A stretch of 49,518 bases of DNA, from positions 1 to 49,518 of the forward strand of contig CAMVEL010000012.1 of NCBI GenBank assembly GCA_947166565.1. The letters run 5' to 3'. Positions within the stretch are counted from its first letter, which is position 1; every line of letters begins with the position of its first letter. The notes under the pieces were generated by a model. It saw nothing but the letters and a program-made list of their open reading frames with translations. It made no database searches and was not told the DNA's origin. Origin of the DNA: an uncultured Erysipelotrichaceae bacterium. GTDB lineage: Bacteria; Bacillota_I; Bacilli_A; RFN20; CAG-826. The translations under genes were made by a program, and so were the position numbers. This document shows positions 41,389 to 49,493 of the stretch, piece by piece.

Positions 41389-42183
41389 TTAGAATTGGAT
41401 GCAATCAAGAGCGAGCATCACGACGAAACCGATGATGAATGACCAAACCCCAAAATGGTCATGCCCTTCGCTAGTCATCTCGGGAATCATCTCTTCCGCG
41501 ACAACGTAGATCATACAGCCCGCGGCAAAAGCCAGTGCCCAAGGCATGATTCCTTGTATTTGCATAGCCAGGAACAAACCCAAAATCGCGGCAATAGGCT
41601 CGACTATGCCAGAAAGCATGCCGAAAACGAAGGCTTTTCCACTGGATCCCGTCTCCCCTTTTATAGGGAGGGAGACAACCGCTCCTTCAGGGATATTCTG
41701 TATGCCAATACCAATCGCTAGAAGCAAGGCGCCCATTAACAATGCCCCATTATTAGTTTGAGAAAGAGCAACGCCAAAGGCGATACCAACAGATAGGCCT
41801 TCCGGAACATTATGAATGGTAACCGCCAAAAACATCTTGGATGTCTTGGATATCTTTTTGGTTCTAATGCCCTCTTCTTTGTTTTCCTTGGCGTGGAAAT
41901 GGGGGATTAGTTTGTCTATGCCCCATAAGAATAAACCGCCTAGGACTATCGATATAGCGACGACTACCCATGAAGGCATATAGGTGACTTCGCTTTCTAA
42001 GGCTGGCTTAATAAGCGAGAAGAACGAAGCGGAGAACATGACCCCCGCGGCAAAACCCGTGAAGACTTTGTTTAATCTCGGGGAGATATCCTTTTTACGG
42101 ATGAAAAAGACAAAAAAGGCACCGAGGGTGGTGCAGAGGAAGATTAATGGTATTCCGATTAAAGGATACGCGAATTCCGGCAT
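41389..42183 (-). CDS. ZIP family divalent metal transporter
   Basis: 264 residues, eight membrane helices. HNVPEGLSVG (about residues 143-152) and QNIPEGAVVSLPI (about 176-188) are the paired His/Glu metal sites of ZIP helices 4 and 5. A His-containing loop HFHAKENKEE lies between helices 3 and 4. It is the last gene of the feo cluster and is only 4 bases from the HMA gene, so Fe, Zn or Mn import is inferred. Confidence 0.93.
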   Translation of the reverse strand: MPEFAYPLIGIPLIFLCTTLGAFFVFFIRKKDISPRLNKVFTGFAAGVMFSASFFSLIKPALESEVTYMPSWVVVAISIVLGGLFLWGIDKLIPHFHAKENKEEGIRTKKISKTSKMFLAVTIHNVPEGLSVGIAFGVALSQTNNGALLMGALLLAIGIGIQNIPEGAVVSLPIKGETGSSGKAFVFGMLSGIVEPIAAILGLFLAMQIQGIMPWALAFAAGCMIYVVAEEMIPEMTSEGHDHFGVWSFIIGFVVMLALDCIQF

Positions 42184-42187
42184 TTTT

Positions 42188-42436
42188 CTACCTCCAACCG
42201 AATAGCTTCTTTATTGCCTTCTCCTTCTTAAACGAGAGAACCCGATAACCGGATTCAACAAAGGCCTTTTCAAAATCCTCTTTTGTCAATTCTTCTTCCG
42301 AAAAAACCACAAGTTTGTTTGTTAAATGCGAGGCTTTGCTTTTCTTGGCTTTGATTTTCTTTTCGACCGTTTCCTCGACGTGGATCTCGCACATTCCACA
42401 TCTCATCCCGTCGATGCTCAATTCGTATTTGTTCAT
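42188..42436 (-). CDS. Heavy-metal-associated (HMA) domain protein
   Basis: 82 residues. The GMRCGMCEIHVE motif near the N-terminus holds the two metal-binding cysteines of the ferredoxin-like HMA fold, and the C-terminus is Lys-rich. It could bind a metal ion in the cytosol for the transporters around it. Co-oriented and 3 bases from the FeoB-associated gene. Confidence 0.88.
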   Translation of the reverse strand: MNKYELSIDGMRCGMCEIHVEETVEKKIKAKKSKASHLTNKLVVFSEEELTKEDFEKAFVESGYRVLSFKKEKAIKKLFGWR

Positions 42437-42439
42437 GGT

Positions 42440-42625
42440 TCAACGGTATTTCTTATGATATTCCTTAAGAAACTTCTTCGATTTCAAATAGCAGGAGGCG
42501 CAGTCGCCGGTTGGTAGATTATGACTCCTTTTATAGATATACCTACCAACCAGCAACCCGATAAAGCCAAGTGAAAACACTATCGTTAAGACCATTAGCA
42601 ATATCGATAGTGCTTCACCTGACAT
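42440..42625 (-). CDS. FeoB-associated Cys-rich membrane protein
   Basis: 61 residues, one membrane helix (about 8-28), then GDCASCYLKSKKFLKEYHKK with two Cys in C-x-x-C. This small protein type typically follows feoB in Bacillota. AAGGAG lies before ATG 42625. Confidence 0.85.
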   Translation of the reverse strand: MSGEALSILLMVLTIVFSLGFIGLLVGRYIYKRSHNLPTGDCASCYLKSKKFLKEYHKKYR

Positions 42626-42636
42626 CTTTTTACTCC

Positions 42637-44955
42637 TTATGCGTTAGCTTTCGCGTCGCGTTTTTTGTTATAGAAATGGATTCCAAATCCAGCCCCGACG
42701 GCAAGCGCGATCATGCCGACGGTAACGGGGATCGCCCAAGCTAACGACTCGACTGAGAACATCGAGAGGAAGCAATAGACGAAGGATGAACCGATATAGG
42801 AAGCGGCAAGCCAGAAAAGAAGAGTCCATTTGAACTTTCCTTTTGGAAGCTCGGCTTTTGCGGTGGCACAGGCGGCAAAGCAAGGAATCGTCAACATATT
42901 GAAGGTTATGAAGGAAATGCAACCTTGCCAGGTAATGCCGGAAGCGGCAATCATGGCCGTAGCGGCCTCGATACCTTCTTCATCGGCTTCGATTGCGGCG
43001 ATGGCATCAGGAGAAAGCGAAGTGATGACGATGGTCGCCATGGCGATAAAGGTGGCAATGACGTTTTCCTTGGCGATAAGTCCCGTGATCGCGGCAACCG
43101 CGAAGACAAAGCCAAGGGCGGTAAGCTGCGAACCAAAGCCAAGAGGCGTGAAGATCGGCTGAATGAATTGGCCGATACTTTGGAGGATGGAGCCTTCGAA
43201 GGTTCCAAGGTAATGCCAGTTCCAACCGAAATTGGAGAGGAACCAGATGACGATGGTGGAAGCCAAGATGATGGTGAAGGCCTTCTTAACGAAGTGTTTG
43301 GCCTTATCCCAAAGGTGGATCATCAAGGATTTGAATTGCGGTAAGTGGTAAGCGGGAAGCTCCATGATGAATGGGGCGGTGTCGCCTCTCATCGTGGTCT
43401 TCCTCATGATAATCAAGCAGGCAATTGCGGCGATTATACCTACAACATACATCGAATAGGTGATGACGTCAGCGTTAGCAAAGCCGAAATGCTGGACGAT
43501 ACCTCCGGCGATTGCGACGAGGATTGGGAGTTTGGCGCCACAAGAGAAGAAAGGAATGACTCTGATGGTCGCGGTCCTTTCCTTATCATCAGCTAGGGTC
43601 CTTGTGTTGATCATCGCAGGAACCGAGCATCCAAAGCCCATGATCATTGGGATGAAGGCGCGGCCGGATAACCCAAACTTGCGGAAGATCCTATCGAGAA
43701 TAAAGGCGACACGGGCCATGTATCCGGAATCTTCCATGATGGAGAAGAAGAGGAAGAGGAGCAAGATCTGTGGCAAGAAGCCAAGGATCGCGAATAATCC
43801 GCTAAGGACACCGTCAGTAACGAAACCCGTGAACCAGGCCGCCTCTTCTGGTAGCCCTGCTTCCATCGCATTTCTTGTCGCTTCGATTATCGCGGAGAAC
43901 GACATATCGAAGAAATTGAAGAGGATGACGCCGGGTGAATTGATTCCGCCGTCAGTCCAGAAGATGCCTTCGTAAATCGTTCCTTCAAAGCAAGGCGTGA
44001 ATTGGACGCCTGCGGCATGGAGGAAGAACAAATCCTCGGCGAAGGTGAAATGGAAGACAAGGAAGAGGATGGCCGCGAAGATCAACAAACCAAACACCTT
44101 GTGGGTAAGGACCTTATCGATCTTGTCGCTTTTGGTCGTTTTGACCTTTGCTTCTTCGTTTCCCTTTTCTTCTTTTTCTTTTTTGATGATGACTTCAGAG
44201 AAATTTTTGGAAATATAATTGTATCTTTCGTCGGCGATGATGGCCTCGATATCGTCTCCGAAGACATCGTTTTTGATGGTCTTCTTGAACTCACCGACCA
44301 TTTCCATGAGGTCTTGATGGTCTTTGACCTCGATCTCATCGCTTTCCGCGAGTTTGACCGCGTGGAATAAAGGATTGGCTACCCCTTTGCCCTTGAAGGC
44401 GATTTGAAGGTCGCCGATGAGGTGATTGAGGTCCTTATCCTCGATAATGGTGCGGCCGCTTCTTTGTTTGAGGCTAGCTTCATAAGCAGCCTTCATGAGT
44501 TCTTCAAGGTTATCTTCCTTCAAGGCGGAAACCTTGATGACGGGAACCCCAAGTTTCTCAGAAAGAAGCTTTTCGTTGAGGACATCCCCTTGTTTTTCCA
44601 AGACGTCCATCATGTTGATGGCCAAGACGACAGGAACATCGATCTCCAAGAGTTGGGTGGTGAGATAGAGGTTCCTTTCGAGGTTCGTGGCATCTACGAT
44701 GTTGATGACGCAGTCTGGTTTTTCATCGAGAATATAATTTCTCGAGATGACCTCTTCGTTGGTATATGGTGAAAGCGAATAGATACCAGGGAGGTCGATG
44801 ATGGAGACGTGTTCCTTTAGTTTCTTGTAAACGCCGTCTTTTTTCTCAACGGTGACCCCAGGCCAGTTGCCGACGTGGGCGGTTGACCCTGTAAGGGCGT
44901 TGAACAAAGTGGTTTTGCCGCAATTGGGATTTCCGGCTAACGCAAATCTTTTCAT
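42637..44955 (-). CDS. feoB: Ferrous iron transporter FeoB
   Basis: 772 residues. G-protein domain at the N-terminus: G1 GNPNCGKTT (8-16), G3 DLPG (about 58), then a helical spacer. The membrane part (about 290-770) has the two Gate motifs; the first is FGCSVPAM (about 445). It imports Fe2+ across the membrane. It overlaps feoA by 4 bases (ATGA). The C-terminus ends in a short basic tail, and the Cys-rich partner is encoded just downstream. Confidence 0.96.
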   Translation of the reverse strand: MKRFALAGNPNCGKTTLFNALTGSTAHVGNWPGVTVEKKDGVYKKLKEHVSIIDLPGIYSLSPYTNEEVISRNYILDEKPDCVINIVDATNLERNLYLTTQLLEIDVPVVLAINMMDVLEKQGDVLNEKLLSEKLGVPVIKVSALKEDNLEELMKAAYEASLKQRSGRTIIEDKDLNHLIGDLQIAFKGKGVANPLFHAVKLAESDEIEVKDHQDLMEMVGEFKKTIKNDVFGDDIEAIIADERYNYISKNFSEVIIKKEKEEKGNEEAKVKTTKSDKIDKVLTHKVFGLLIFAAILFLVFHFTFAEDLFFLHAAGVQFTPCFEGTIYEGIFWTDGGINSPGVILFNFFDMSFSAIIEATRNAMEAGLPEEAAWFTGFVTDGVLSGLFAILGFLPQILLLFLFFSIMEDSGYMARVAFILDRIFRKFGLSGRAFIPMIMGFGCSVPAMINTRTLADDKERTATIRVIPFFSCGAKLPILVAIAGGIVQHFGFANADVITYSMYVVGIIAAIACLIIMRKTTMRGDTAPFIMELPAYHLPQFKSLMIHLWDKAKHFVKKAFTIILASTIVIWFLSNFGWNWHYLGTFEGSILQSIGQFIQPIFTPLGFGSQLTALGFVFAVAAITGLIAKENVIATFIAMATIVITSLSPDAIAAIEADEEGIEAATAMIAASGITWQGCISFITFNMLTIPCFAACATAKAELPKGKFKWTLLFWLAASYIGSSFVYCFLSMFSVESLAWAIPVTVGMIALAVGAGFGIHFYNKKRDAKANA

Positions 44956-45191
44956 TGCTTGTCCTCCACTTCCAAAACCACCAATTTGGCTTCGCTTAGC
45001 CTAAGCGATAATTCATAGCCTCTAATCGTGATTTCAAGAGGATCGCCAAGCGGGGCTTTTTTACGTAAATAGACTTTCGCTCCAGGGGTAACGCCCATGT
45101 CGAAAAGCCTTCTGCGAAGGCGCCCCTCGCCCTCGACTTTTTTGATTAGGCCAGTCTCGCCTATTTCGAATTTCTCTAGTGTTTTTAGCAT
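44952..45191 (-). CDS. feoA: FeoA-type SH3 domain protein
   Basis: 79 residues. RRRLFDMGVTPGAKVYLRKK is the FeoA signature. It probably binds FeoB and tunes its activity. The start codon of feoB overlaps its stop. Confidence 0.93.
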   Translation of the reverse strand: MLKTLEKFEIGETGLIKKVEGEGRLRRRLFDMGVTPGAKVYLRKKAPLGDPLEITIRGYELSLRLSEAKLVVLEVEDKQ

Positions 45192-45204
45192 GATTCCTAC
45201 CTTT

Positions 45205-45417
45205 CTACGCTACTAGAATTTTGGAGGCGATCAAACGGTCGAGAGCTAGTCTGCCATCTTTGACGACGAGGATAACTCCTCCATTCATGGAGGAAAGGAC
45301 CTTGACCTTGGCTTTCGGAAGAATGCCGAGGCTTTCAAGGTGCTTCTTGTTCTTTTCATCAAGAAGGATCTTCACAATGGTGAGTTCCTCATTTAATGGT
45401 GCTAATGCAATTGGCAT
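45205..45417 (-). CDS. Second FeoA-type SH3 domain protein
   Basis: 70 residues, LESLGILPKAKVKVLSSMNG and LALDRLIASKILV show the FeoA fold. It is the first gene of the operon, AGGAGG 5 bases before ATG 45417, and lies 13 bases before the second feoA. Two small FeoA proteins before feoB are common in Bacillota. Confidence 0.9.
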   Translation of the reverse strand: MPIALAPLNEELTIVKILLDEKNKKHLESLGILPKAKVKVLSSMNGGVILVVKDGRLALDRLIASKILVA

Positions 45418-45432
45418 ATTCGACCTCCTCTA

Positions 45433-45518
45433 GTTAGTTATAACTAACAATCCTCAAAAAAGAATAGTTAGTCTTCACTAACTTGGCAAATTATATAAGG
45501 TCGCCTTTCGCTAGTCAA
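45433..45518 (-). promoter_or_regulatory. feo operon promoter with two palindromic DtxR-type operators
   Basis: TTGACT (45513-45518), 17-base spacer, TATAAT (45490-45495). The first operator GTTAGT-CTTC-ACTAAC (45467-45482) lies at the expected transcription start. The second, GTTAGTTATAACTAAC (45433-45448), is a perfect 16-bp palindrome just before the Shine-Dalgarno. TTAGT..ACTAA palindromes are typical of this regulator class. Confidence 0.8.
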
Positions 45519-45533
45519 ATACAAAAACAAAGT

Positions 45534-45896
45534 TTATTTGCAGATGAATTTTTTGAGTTTTTGGAACGTATCTTCGTCGATGCCGTGCTCTATTTTACAG
45601 GCTTGGTCTTCCGCGGAGATTGGATCAACGCCGATTTTGATGAAGAAAGCCGTGAGGAATTCGTGTTTTTCCAAAGTCTTTTCCGCTACTTCCCTACCTT
45701 CTTTAGTCAAAACCAAAGAACCGTCTTTTTCCACGATTATGAGTTTATCCTGTTTTAGTTTTTTGACGGCAATCGAAACACTAGGCTTACTGAAACCAAG
45801 TTTATTGGCAACGTCAATCGACTTAGGCGAATGGCCTTCGTTCGATAATTGCAATATCGCTTCAAGATAATCTTCTCTAGATTCGCGTTTATCCAT
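45534..45896 (-). CDS. DtxR/MntR family metal-dependent repressor
   Basis: 120 residues: winged HTH (SIDVANKLGFSKPSVSIAVK, about residues 26-45) and the dimerisation/metal domain (KHEFLTAFFIKIG, and AEDQACKIEH near 95-104) with the Glu, Cys and His ligands of this family. The C-terminal SH3 part of DtxR/IdeR is missing, as in MntR. It lies 16 bases upstream of the feo promoter region and is very likely the repressor that reads the two palindromes there. Confidence 0.92.
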   Translation of the reverse strand: MDKRESREDYLEAILQLSNEGHSPKSIDVANKLGFSKPSVSIAVKKLKQDKLIIVEKDGSLVLTKEGREVAEKTLEKHEFLTAFFIKIGVDPISAEDQACKIEHGIDEDTFQKLKKFICK

Positions 45897-45981
45897 AGTT
45901 TTATTTTATCAAATCGGCATTTAAAAGCCATCGTTTTTTTCTTCTCTCAATGTCCTAAACGATGTAATGGGTCCCCTATTT

Positions 45982-46194
45982 TTAGAATAGGAAATCGGTT
46001 TTGGGAGCGCCTGCCTCGTAAATCATCTTGGAGCCGGTTTCATGGCGATGATGTAAAGATAGGCCTTTGTCAATCGCCATTAAACTGGTTAATTCTTCCC
46101 GCGAAGGTTTCGTCGGTTTCTCCCTTCCAGCAATCTCTTCTTGGCTTTCAAATGGCGAAAGTATATCGAAAACGGGACGATTGGGCTTTCGCAA
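45982..46194 (-). CDS. Small hypothetical protein, start uncertain
   Basis: Up to 70 residues, with well-formed codons: RKPNRPVFDILSPFE, then REELTSLMAIDKG and GSKMIYEAGAPKTDFLF. No family is recognised. The only start is TTG at 46194 directly after a stop, so it may be the 3' end of an older gene. It lies between dtxR and the diguanylate cyclase, in a 357-base stretch otherwise without genes. Confidence 0.4.
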   Translation of the reverse strand: MRKPNRPVFDILSPFESQEEIAGREKPTKPSREELTSLMAIDKGLSLHHRHETGSKMIYEAGAPKTDFLF

Positions 46195-46253
46195 TTATAA
46201 ATTCACAAATTTTTTATATGTTATATAATCGTATTATACGAGACTATTCGATA

Positions 46254-47282
46254 ATGAGCACTTCCTCAGAAAAAACGAATTATTACAGCACCATAAGAAA
46301 AACTTGTTATAGTGCGAATATCATTTATTTGGTCGTCAGAGTCTTTTATCTCATCCTCTTCCTTATCGCCGGGTTTCATATCCTTGCGATAGTTGATGGA
46401 GTGACAATCGTCCTCTATTGCCTATTCTTCCTCGTTTTGAACAAAAGGAAGCATTATCTTTACGCCTTGCTTTGCGGGAACGAATTCTTCGTCTTTATCT
46501 CCGTGGCAACCGTAATGCTAGGGTTTGGCGCGGGCTTCCACCTCTATCTAATCGGCTTATGCGTCGTCTCCTTCTTCACTTCCTATTTCTCGAAAGCCAA
46601 GAATTTCAGGGGATCCATCGCTTGGGTCGGGCTTTCCTTAGCGATTTACCTAAGCCTATACTTCGTTACCCAAAACGTCGCCCCTTATTACTATATCGAT
46701 AAGTGGCTCGAAACCACTTTGTTCGTCACCCATGCGGTCGCGGTATTCACCTTCGTCGCCTCTTACCTATGGGTCTTCGTCAAATACGCCTTATCGCTAG
46801 AAAACAGGATCAGGAATGAATCGAGAACCGACGAATTGACTCAAATCAGCAACCGTTATGGCCTCTATGACTACTTTGAGGATGAGGATAAGGATTCCAC
46901 GACACTCGCTTTGTTCGATATCGATGACTTCAAAATCATCAACGATACCTATGGCCATGTCGTTGGGGACGATATTTTGAAAAAGGTCGCGGAGATTACC
47001 GCGGACACTTTGAAGGATGACTTCTTCTGCCGTTATGGTGGCGAGGAATTCGTCATCGTCTTAAGGGAAGGCAAGGAAAAGACCGTCTTCGATAAACTGG
47101 AAGAACTTAGAAAGAGGATTGAGGAAGAGATCTTCCATTACCGTAATACGGAAATCCGCATCACCATCACGGTTGGGGCGAGCGAATATAGGAAAGACCT
47201 GACCTTAGAAAAATGGGTCGAACTTGCCGATGCCAAGATGTATGCCGGCAAGGGCGCGGGCAAGAACCAAGTCGTAATCTGA
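46254..47282 (+). CDS. Membrane diguanylate cyclase (GGDEF)
   Basis: 342 residues. Six hydrophobic helices (about 20-185) form a sensor domain, followed by a short linker and a GGDEF domain (about 195-340). FDIDDFKIINDTYGHVVGDD and the active-site loop CRYGGEEF are intact, so c-di-GMP synthesis from GTP is expected. The allosteric RxxD I-site is absent (LKDD occupies it), so product inhibition there is unlikely. ATG 46254 replaces the longer frame to 45849, which overlaps dtxR. No clear Shine-Dalgarno. Confidence 0.9.
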   Translation: MSTSSEKTNYYSTIRKTCYSANIIYLVVRVFYLILFLIAGFHILAIVDGVTIVLYCLFFLVLNKRKHYLYALLCGNEFFVFISVATVMLGFGAGFHLYLIGLCVVSFFTSYFSKAKNFRGSIAWVGLSLAIYLSLYFVTQNVAPYYYIDKWLETTLFVTHAVAVFTFVASYLWVFVKYALSLENRIRNESRTDELTQISNRYGLYDYFEDEDKDSTTLALFDIDDFKIINDTYGHVVGDDILKKVAEITADTLKDDFFCRYGGEEFVIVLREGKEKTVFDKLEELRKRIEEEIFHYRNTEIRITITVGASEYRKDLTLEKWVELADAKMYAGKGAGKNQVVI

Positions 47283-47293
47283 TAACCAAAAAA

Positions 47294-47325
47294 GGTTGAA
47301 CCGCTAACAGGGGTTCAACCTTTTT
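47294..47325. terminator. Bidirectional terminator
   Basis: GGTTGAACC (47294-47302) pairs with GGTTCAACC (47312-47320), flanked by A-run and T5. Shared by the diguanylate cyclase and mscS genes. Confidence 0.92.
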
Positions 47326-47331
47326 GTTTGT

Positions 47332-48408
47332 TTAGTCTTCTTTAGGGGCGGCGCGGTTAGCTTCGTTAAGCTTACTCGCGATTTCCTTTTCTTCTTCGCT
47401 TGCGGTTTCGCGTTCCCTTTCTTTCTCGTTAACGATATGCATCTTCTTGAATGGAACCTCGATGCCGTTTCTCTTCATGAGGAGATAGAGTTCGCGTTTG
47501 ATGTCACGGATGACCTGGAACCTATCTTCTTCTTGGCAAGAAGCAAAGAAAGTAAGGGTAATTCCGTTTTCCTCAAGCCCATTCGTGCCCTTATAGGAGA
47601 TTTCCCCAATGACCTTCGGGAGGCTATGGGAGATATCGGGGAGGGCTTTGGCGAAGAGGGACTCCGCTTTCTCAAGGTCTTCTTCCTTATCGATGGTGAA
47701 ATCGACCATGATACCTGAAGCAAGCCTAGAGAGGTTGACGACTGATTTAACCTCGGAATTGTTGATGGCTTTGATATTGCCGGCCCAGTCAACCATCTTG
47801 GTTGAACGAAGTCCGATTTCCTTGATCGTGCCGCGGAAGGAATCGATGACGACGATATCATCGACATCGAAGAAATCGTCAAAGACGATGAACACACCGG
47901 CGACGATATCGGCGATAAGGGACTGGCAGCCCAAACCGATGATAAGGGTAACAATACCTAAGCCGGCGACGATGGAAGCGATATCGACCCCCCAAACGGA
48001 AAGGATCATGCCAATTACGATGATCCAGAAAGCATAATGGAACAAACTCTTGATGAGGGAGCCAACCGTGCGGCTGCGCTTTCCTTTCCATGTGATCAAG
48101 GAAACAAGCAAGCTCAGCAAGAAATTAACCGTTACCCCAACCCCAAGGACGAATAGGGTCATGAACCAGCGAACCGCGGAATTGGCTAAGATACCACCGA
48201 GCCACGCCCAACCGTTCTTGCCTTCTCCGAAAAGGGTATCGGCGGCTTCTGGCACTCCCAGTTCCCTAGCGAAGAAAAGCATAAGAAGAATTAGGATGGA
48301 GAATACGGAAATCCCAAGCCCGATAAAGAAGAATACCTTCTGCCTTCTGGTATAGGACTTCCACCACGAGGTTTTGCCTTTCTGCTTTTTGTTTTCTTTC
48401 TCTTCCAT
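47332..48408 (-). CDS. MscS family mechanosensitive ion channel
   Basis: 358 residues. Three to four membrane helices are followed by the pore helix VAGLGIVTLIIGLGCQSLI (about 148-166) and the beta domain DDIVVIDSFRGTIKEIGLRS. The C-terminus is a charged cytosolic helix. It opens on membrane stretch to release solutes after hypo-osmotic shock. Confidence 0.93.
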   Translation of the reverse strand: MEEKENKKQKGKTSWWKSYTRRQKVFFFIGLGISVFSILILLMLFFARELGVPEAADTLFGEGKNGWAWLGGILANSAVRWFMTLFVLGVGVTVNFLLSLLVSLITWKGKRSRTVGSLIKSLFHYAFWIIVIGMILSVWGVDIASIVAGLGIVTLIIGLGCQSLIADIVAGVFIVFDDFFDVDDIVVIDSFRGTIKEIGLRSTKMVDWAGNIKAINNSEVKSVVNLSRLASGIMVDFTIDKEEDLEKAESLFAKALPDISHSLPKVIGEISYKGTNGLEENGITLTFFASCQEEDRFQVIRDIKRELYLLMKRNGIEVPFKKMHIVNEKERERETASEEEKEIASKLNEANRAAPKED

Positions 48409-48424
48409 AAAATCTAGTCTCCTT

Positions 48425-48985
48425 TTATTTAACTGTGACGGTGTATTTCAAAGTATTGATTCGATAATCGAAATTGTTGGTGGCCGAAAAATAAAGACGA
48501 TATTCGCCGATATCATCGAGGGTGAAAACGCCATCATAGGATTTGCTTTCCTTTAATTCAACGCGCTCCTTCTCCTCCTCTTTTTCCGGTAAGACAAAGG
48601 TAAGATAGAGGGAGCATGTATAGTTTTTCGTTGTCGATAGGGTGAAACTATACGAAAGTTCGTGAGGGGTAACAAGAGAATAATTCTCTTTGGAGATCTT
48701 CGGACGCGACAAAACCGGATTCAAGGCCGCTAGACCAGCGACATTGGCCGAAGTCAATGTTGCCATGATGGCGATGATCTTCGGTTTGATATAGGCTCTT
48801 TTTTTCTTCGGGGCGGTCGCCTCCGTTCCAGAGATTTGGGTTTTGTCCTCCAATCTCCCTATATCGCTAGGAGAGTCGCCATAAACTAGGCCCTTCTCGG
48901 AACTAGGGCCATCGAAAGGCTTAACAAAAGCGTCCACTGACTCTGGATTGTTAAAATAAATCGGATTCAACGGAGAATTTGCCAT
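48425..48985 (-). CDS. Single-pass membrane protein with extracytoplasmic beta domain
   Basis: 186 residues. A cytosolic N-terminal 65 residues, then KKKRAYIKPKIIAIMATLTS as the start of the only membrane segment (about 73-92), then a beta-rich outer domain (TTKNYTCSLYLTFVLPEKEE, DDIGEYRLYFSATNNFDYRI). No family is recognised. It ends 16 bases before mscS, so they may share an mRNA. TATAAT (48992-48997) lies 6 bases before ATG 48985, so it could be leaderless. Confidence 0.75.
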   Translation of the reverse strand: MANSPLNPIYFNNPESVDAFVKPFDGPSSEKGLVYGDSPSDIGRLEDKTQISGTEATAPKKKRAYIKPKIIAIMATLTSANVAGLAALNPVLSRPKISKENYSLVTPHELSYSFTLSTTKNYTCSLYLTFVLPEKEEEKERVELKESKSYDGVFTLDDIGEYRLYFSATNNFDYRINTLKYTVTVK

Positions 48986-49043
48986 CGACCAATTATAAAT
49001 GCGAATGGGGTTTGAAGAAAGGGGCGGAAAAAAACAAAACCTC

Positions 49044-49493
49044 TCACTTTTTCTCCCAATCTCCTTTATTGTAATTAATCCATTTCTCTAACAATGGTTT
49101 GCTGTTATGGACATTAGAACCAACAATCGCTAAGCCGGGTTTGATATTGGCTTCCGGGGCATATTTCTTAATGTCTCTAACTATCGAAGCAAGGCCACTG
49201 CCTTCGTGAGTGGAAAACGGCATAATGATTTTGTTTTTGAAATCTAACTTTGATAATTGCGTGAACATCGGTTGAGGCAATGTCCCCCAATAGATTGGTC
49301 CACCGATAAAAACCACATCATAGTCATCGATATTAGGGAGTTCTTTGACTAATTCGGGCAATTCGTTCCTTCTTTGCTCGTCTTGAGCTTCTTTGATACA
49401 AGTCATGTAATCTTTGGAATAAGGGATTTTCCTTTCCACCTTGAACAAGTCCACTCCGACGATGGCTTTTCTTACACTTAGAGCCGAGAACAT
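49044..49493 (-). CDS. Flavodoxin-like protein without its N-terminal phosphate loop
   Basis: 149 residues. The body of a flavodoxin is present: VDLFKVERKIPYSKDYMTC, then DYDVVFIGGPIYWGTLPQPM (the usual FMN-side loop) and KIIMPFSTHEGSG. The usual first strand and the S/T-x-T-G-x-T phosphate loop should lie before residue 1; instead an in-frame TAG occurs at 49503-49505. GGGAG lies close before ATG 49493. Either the gene is 5'-truncated by mutation or a frameshift separates the first 20 residues, which would lie beyond the window edge. Confidence 0.75.
   Translation of the reverse strand: MFSALSVRKAIVGVDLFKVERKIPYSKDYMTCIKEAQDEQRRNELPELVKELPNIDDYDVVFIGGPIYWGTLPQPMFTQLSKLDFKNKIIMPFSTHEGSGLASIVRDIKKYAPEANIKPGLAIVGSNVHNSKPLLEKWINYNKGDWEKK

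Noticed and set aside
45849-46253. Long N-terminal extension of the diguanylate cyclase
   Set aside because: Overlaps dtxR and lacks membrane or domain character; the helix-rich protein starts well at 46254.
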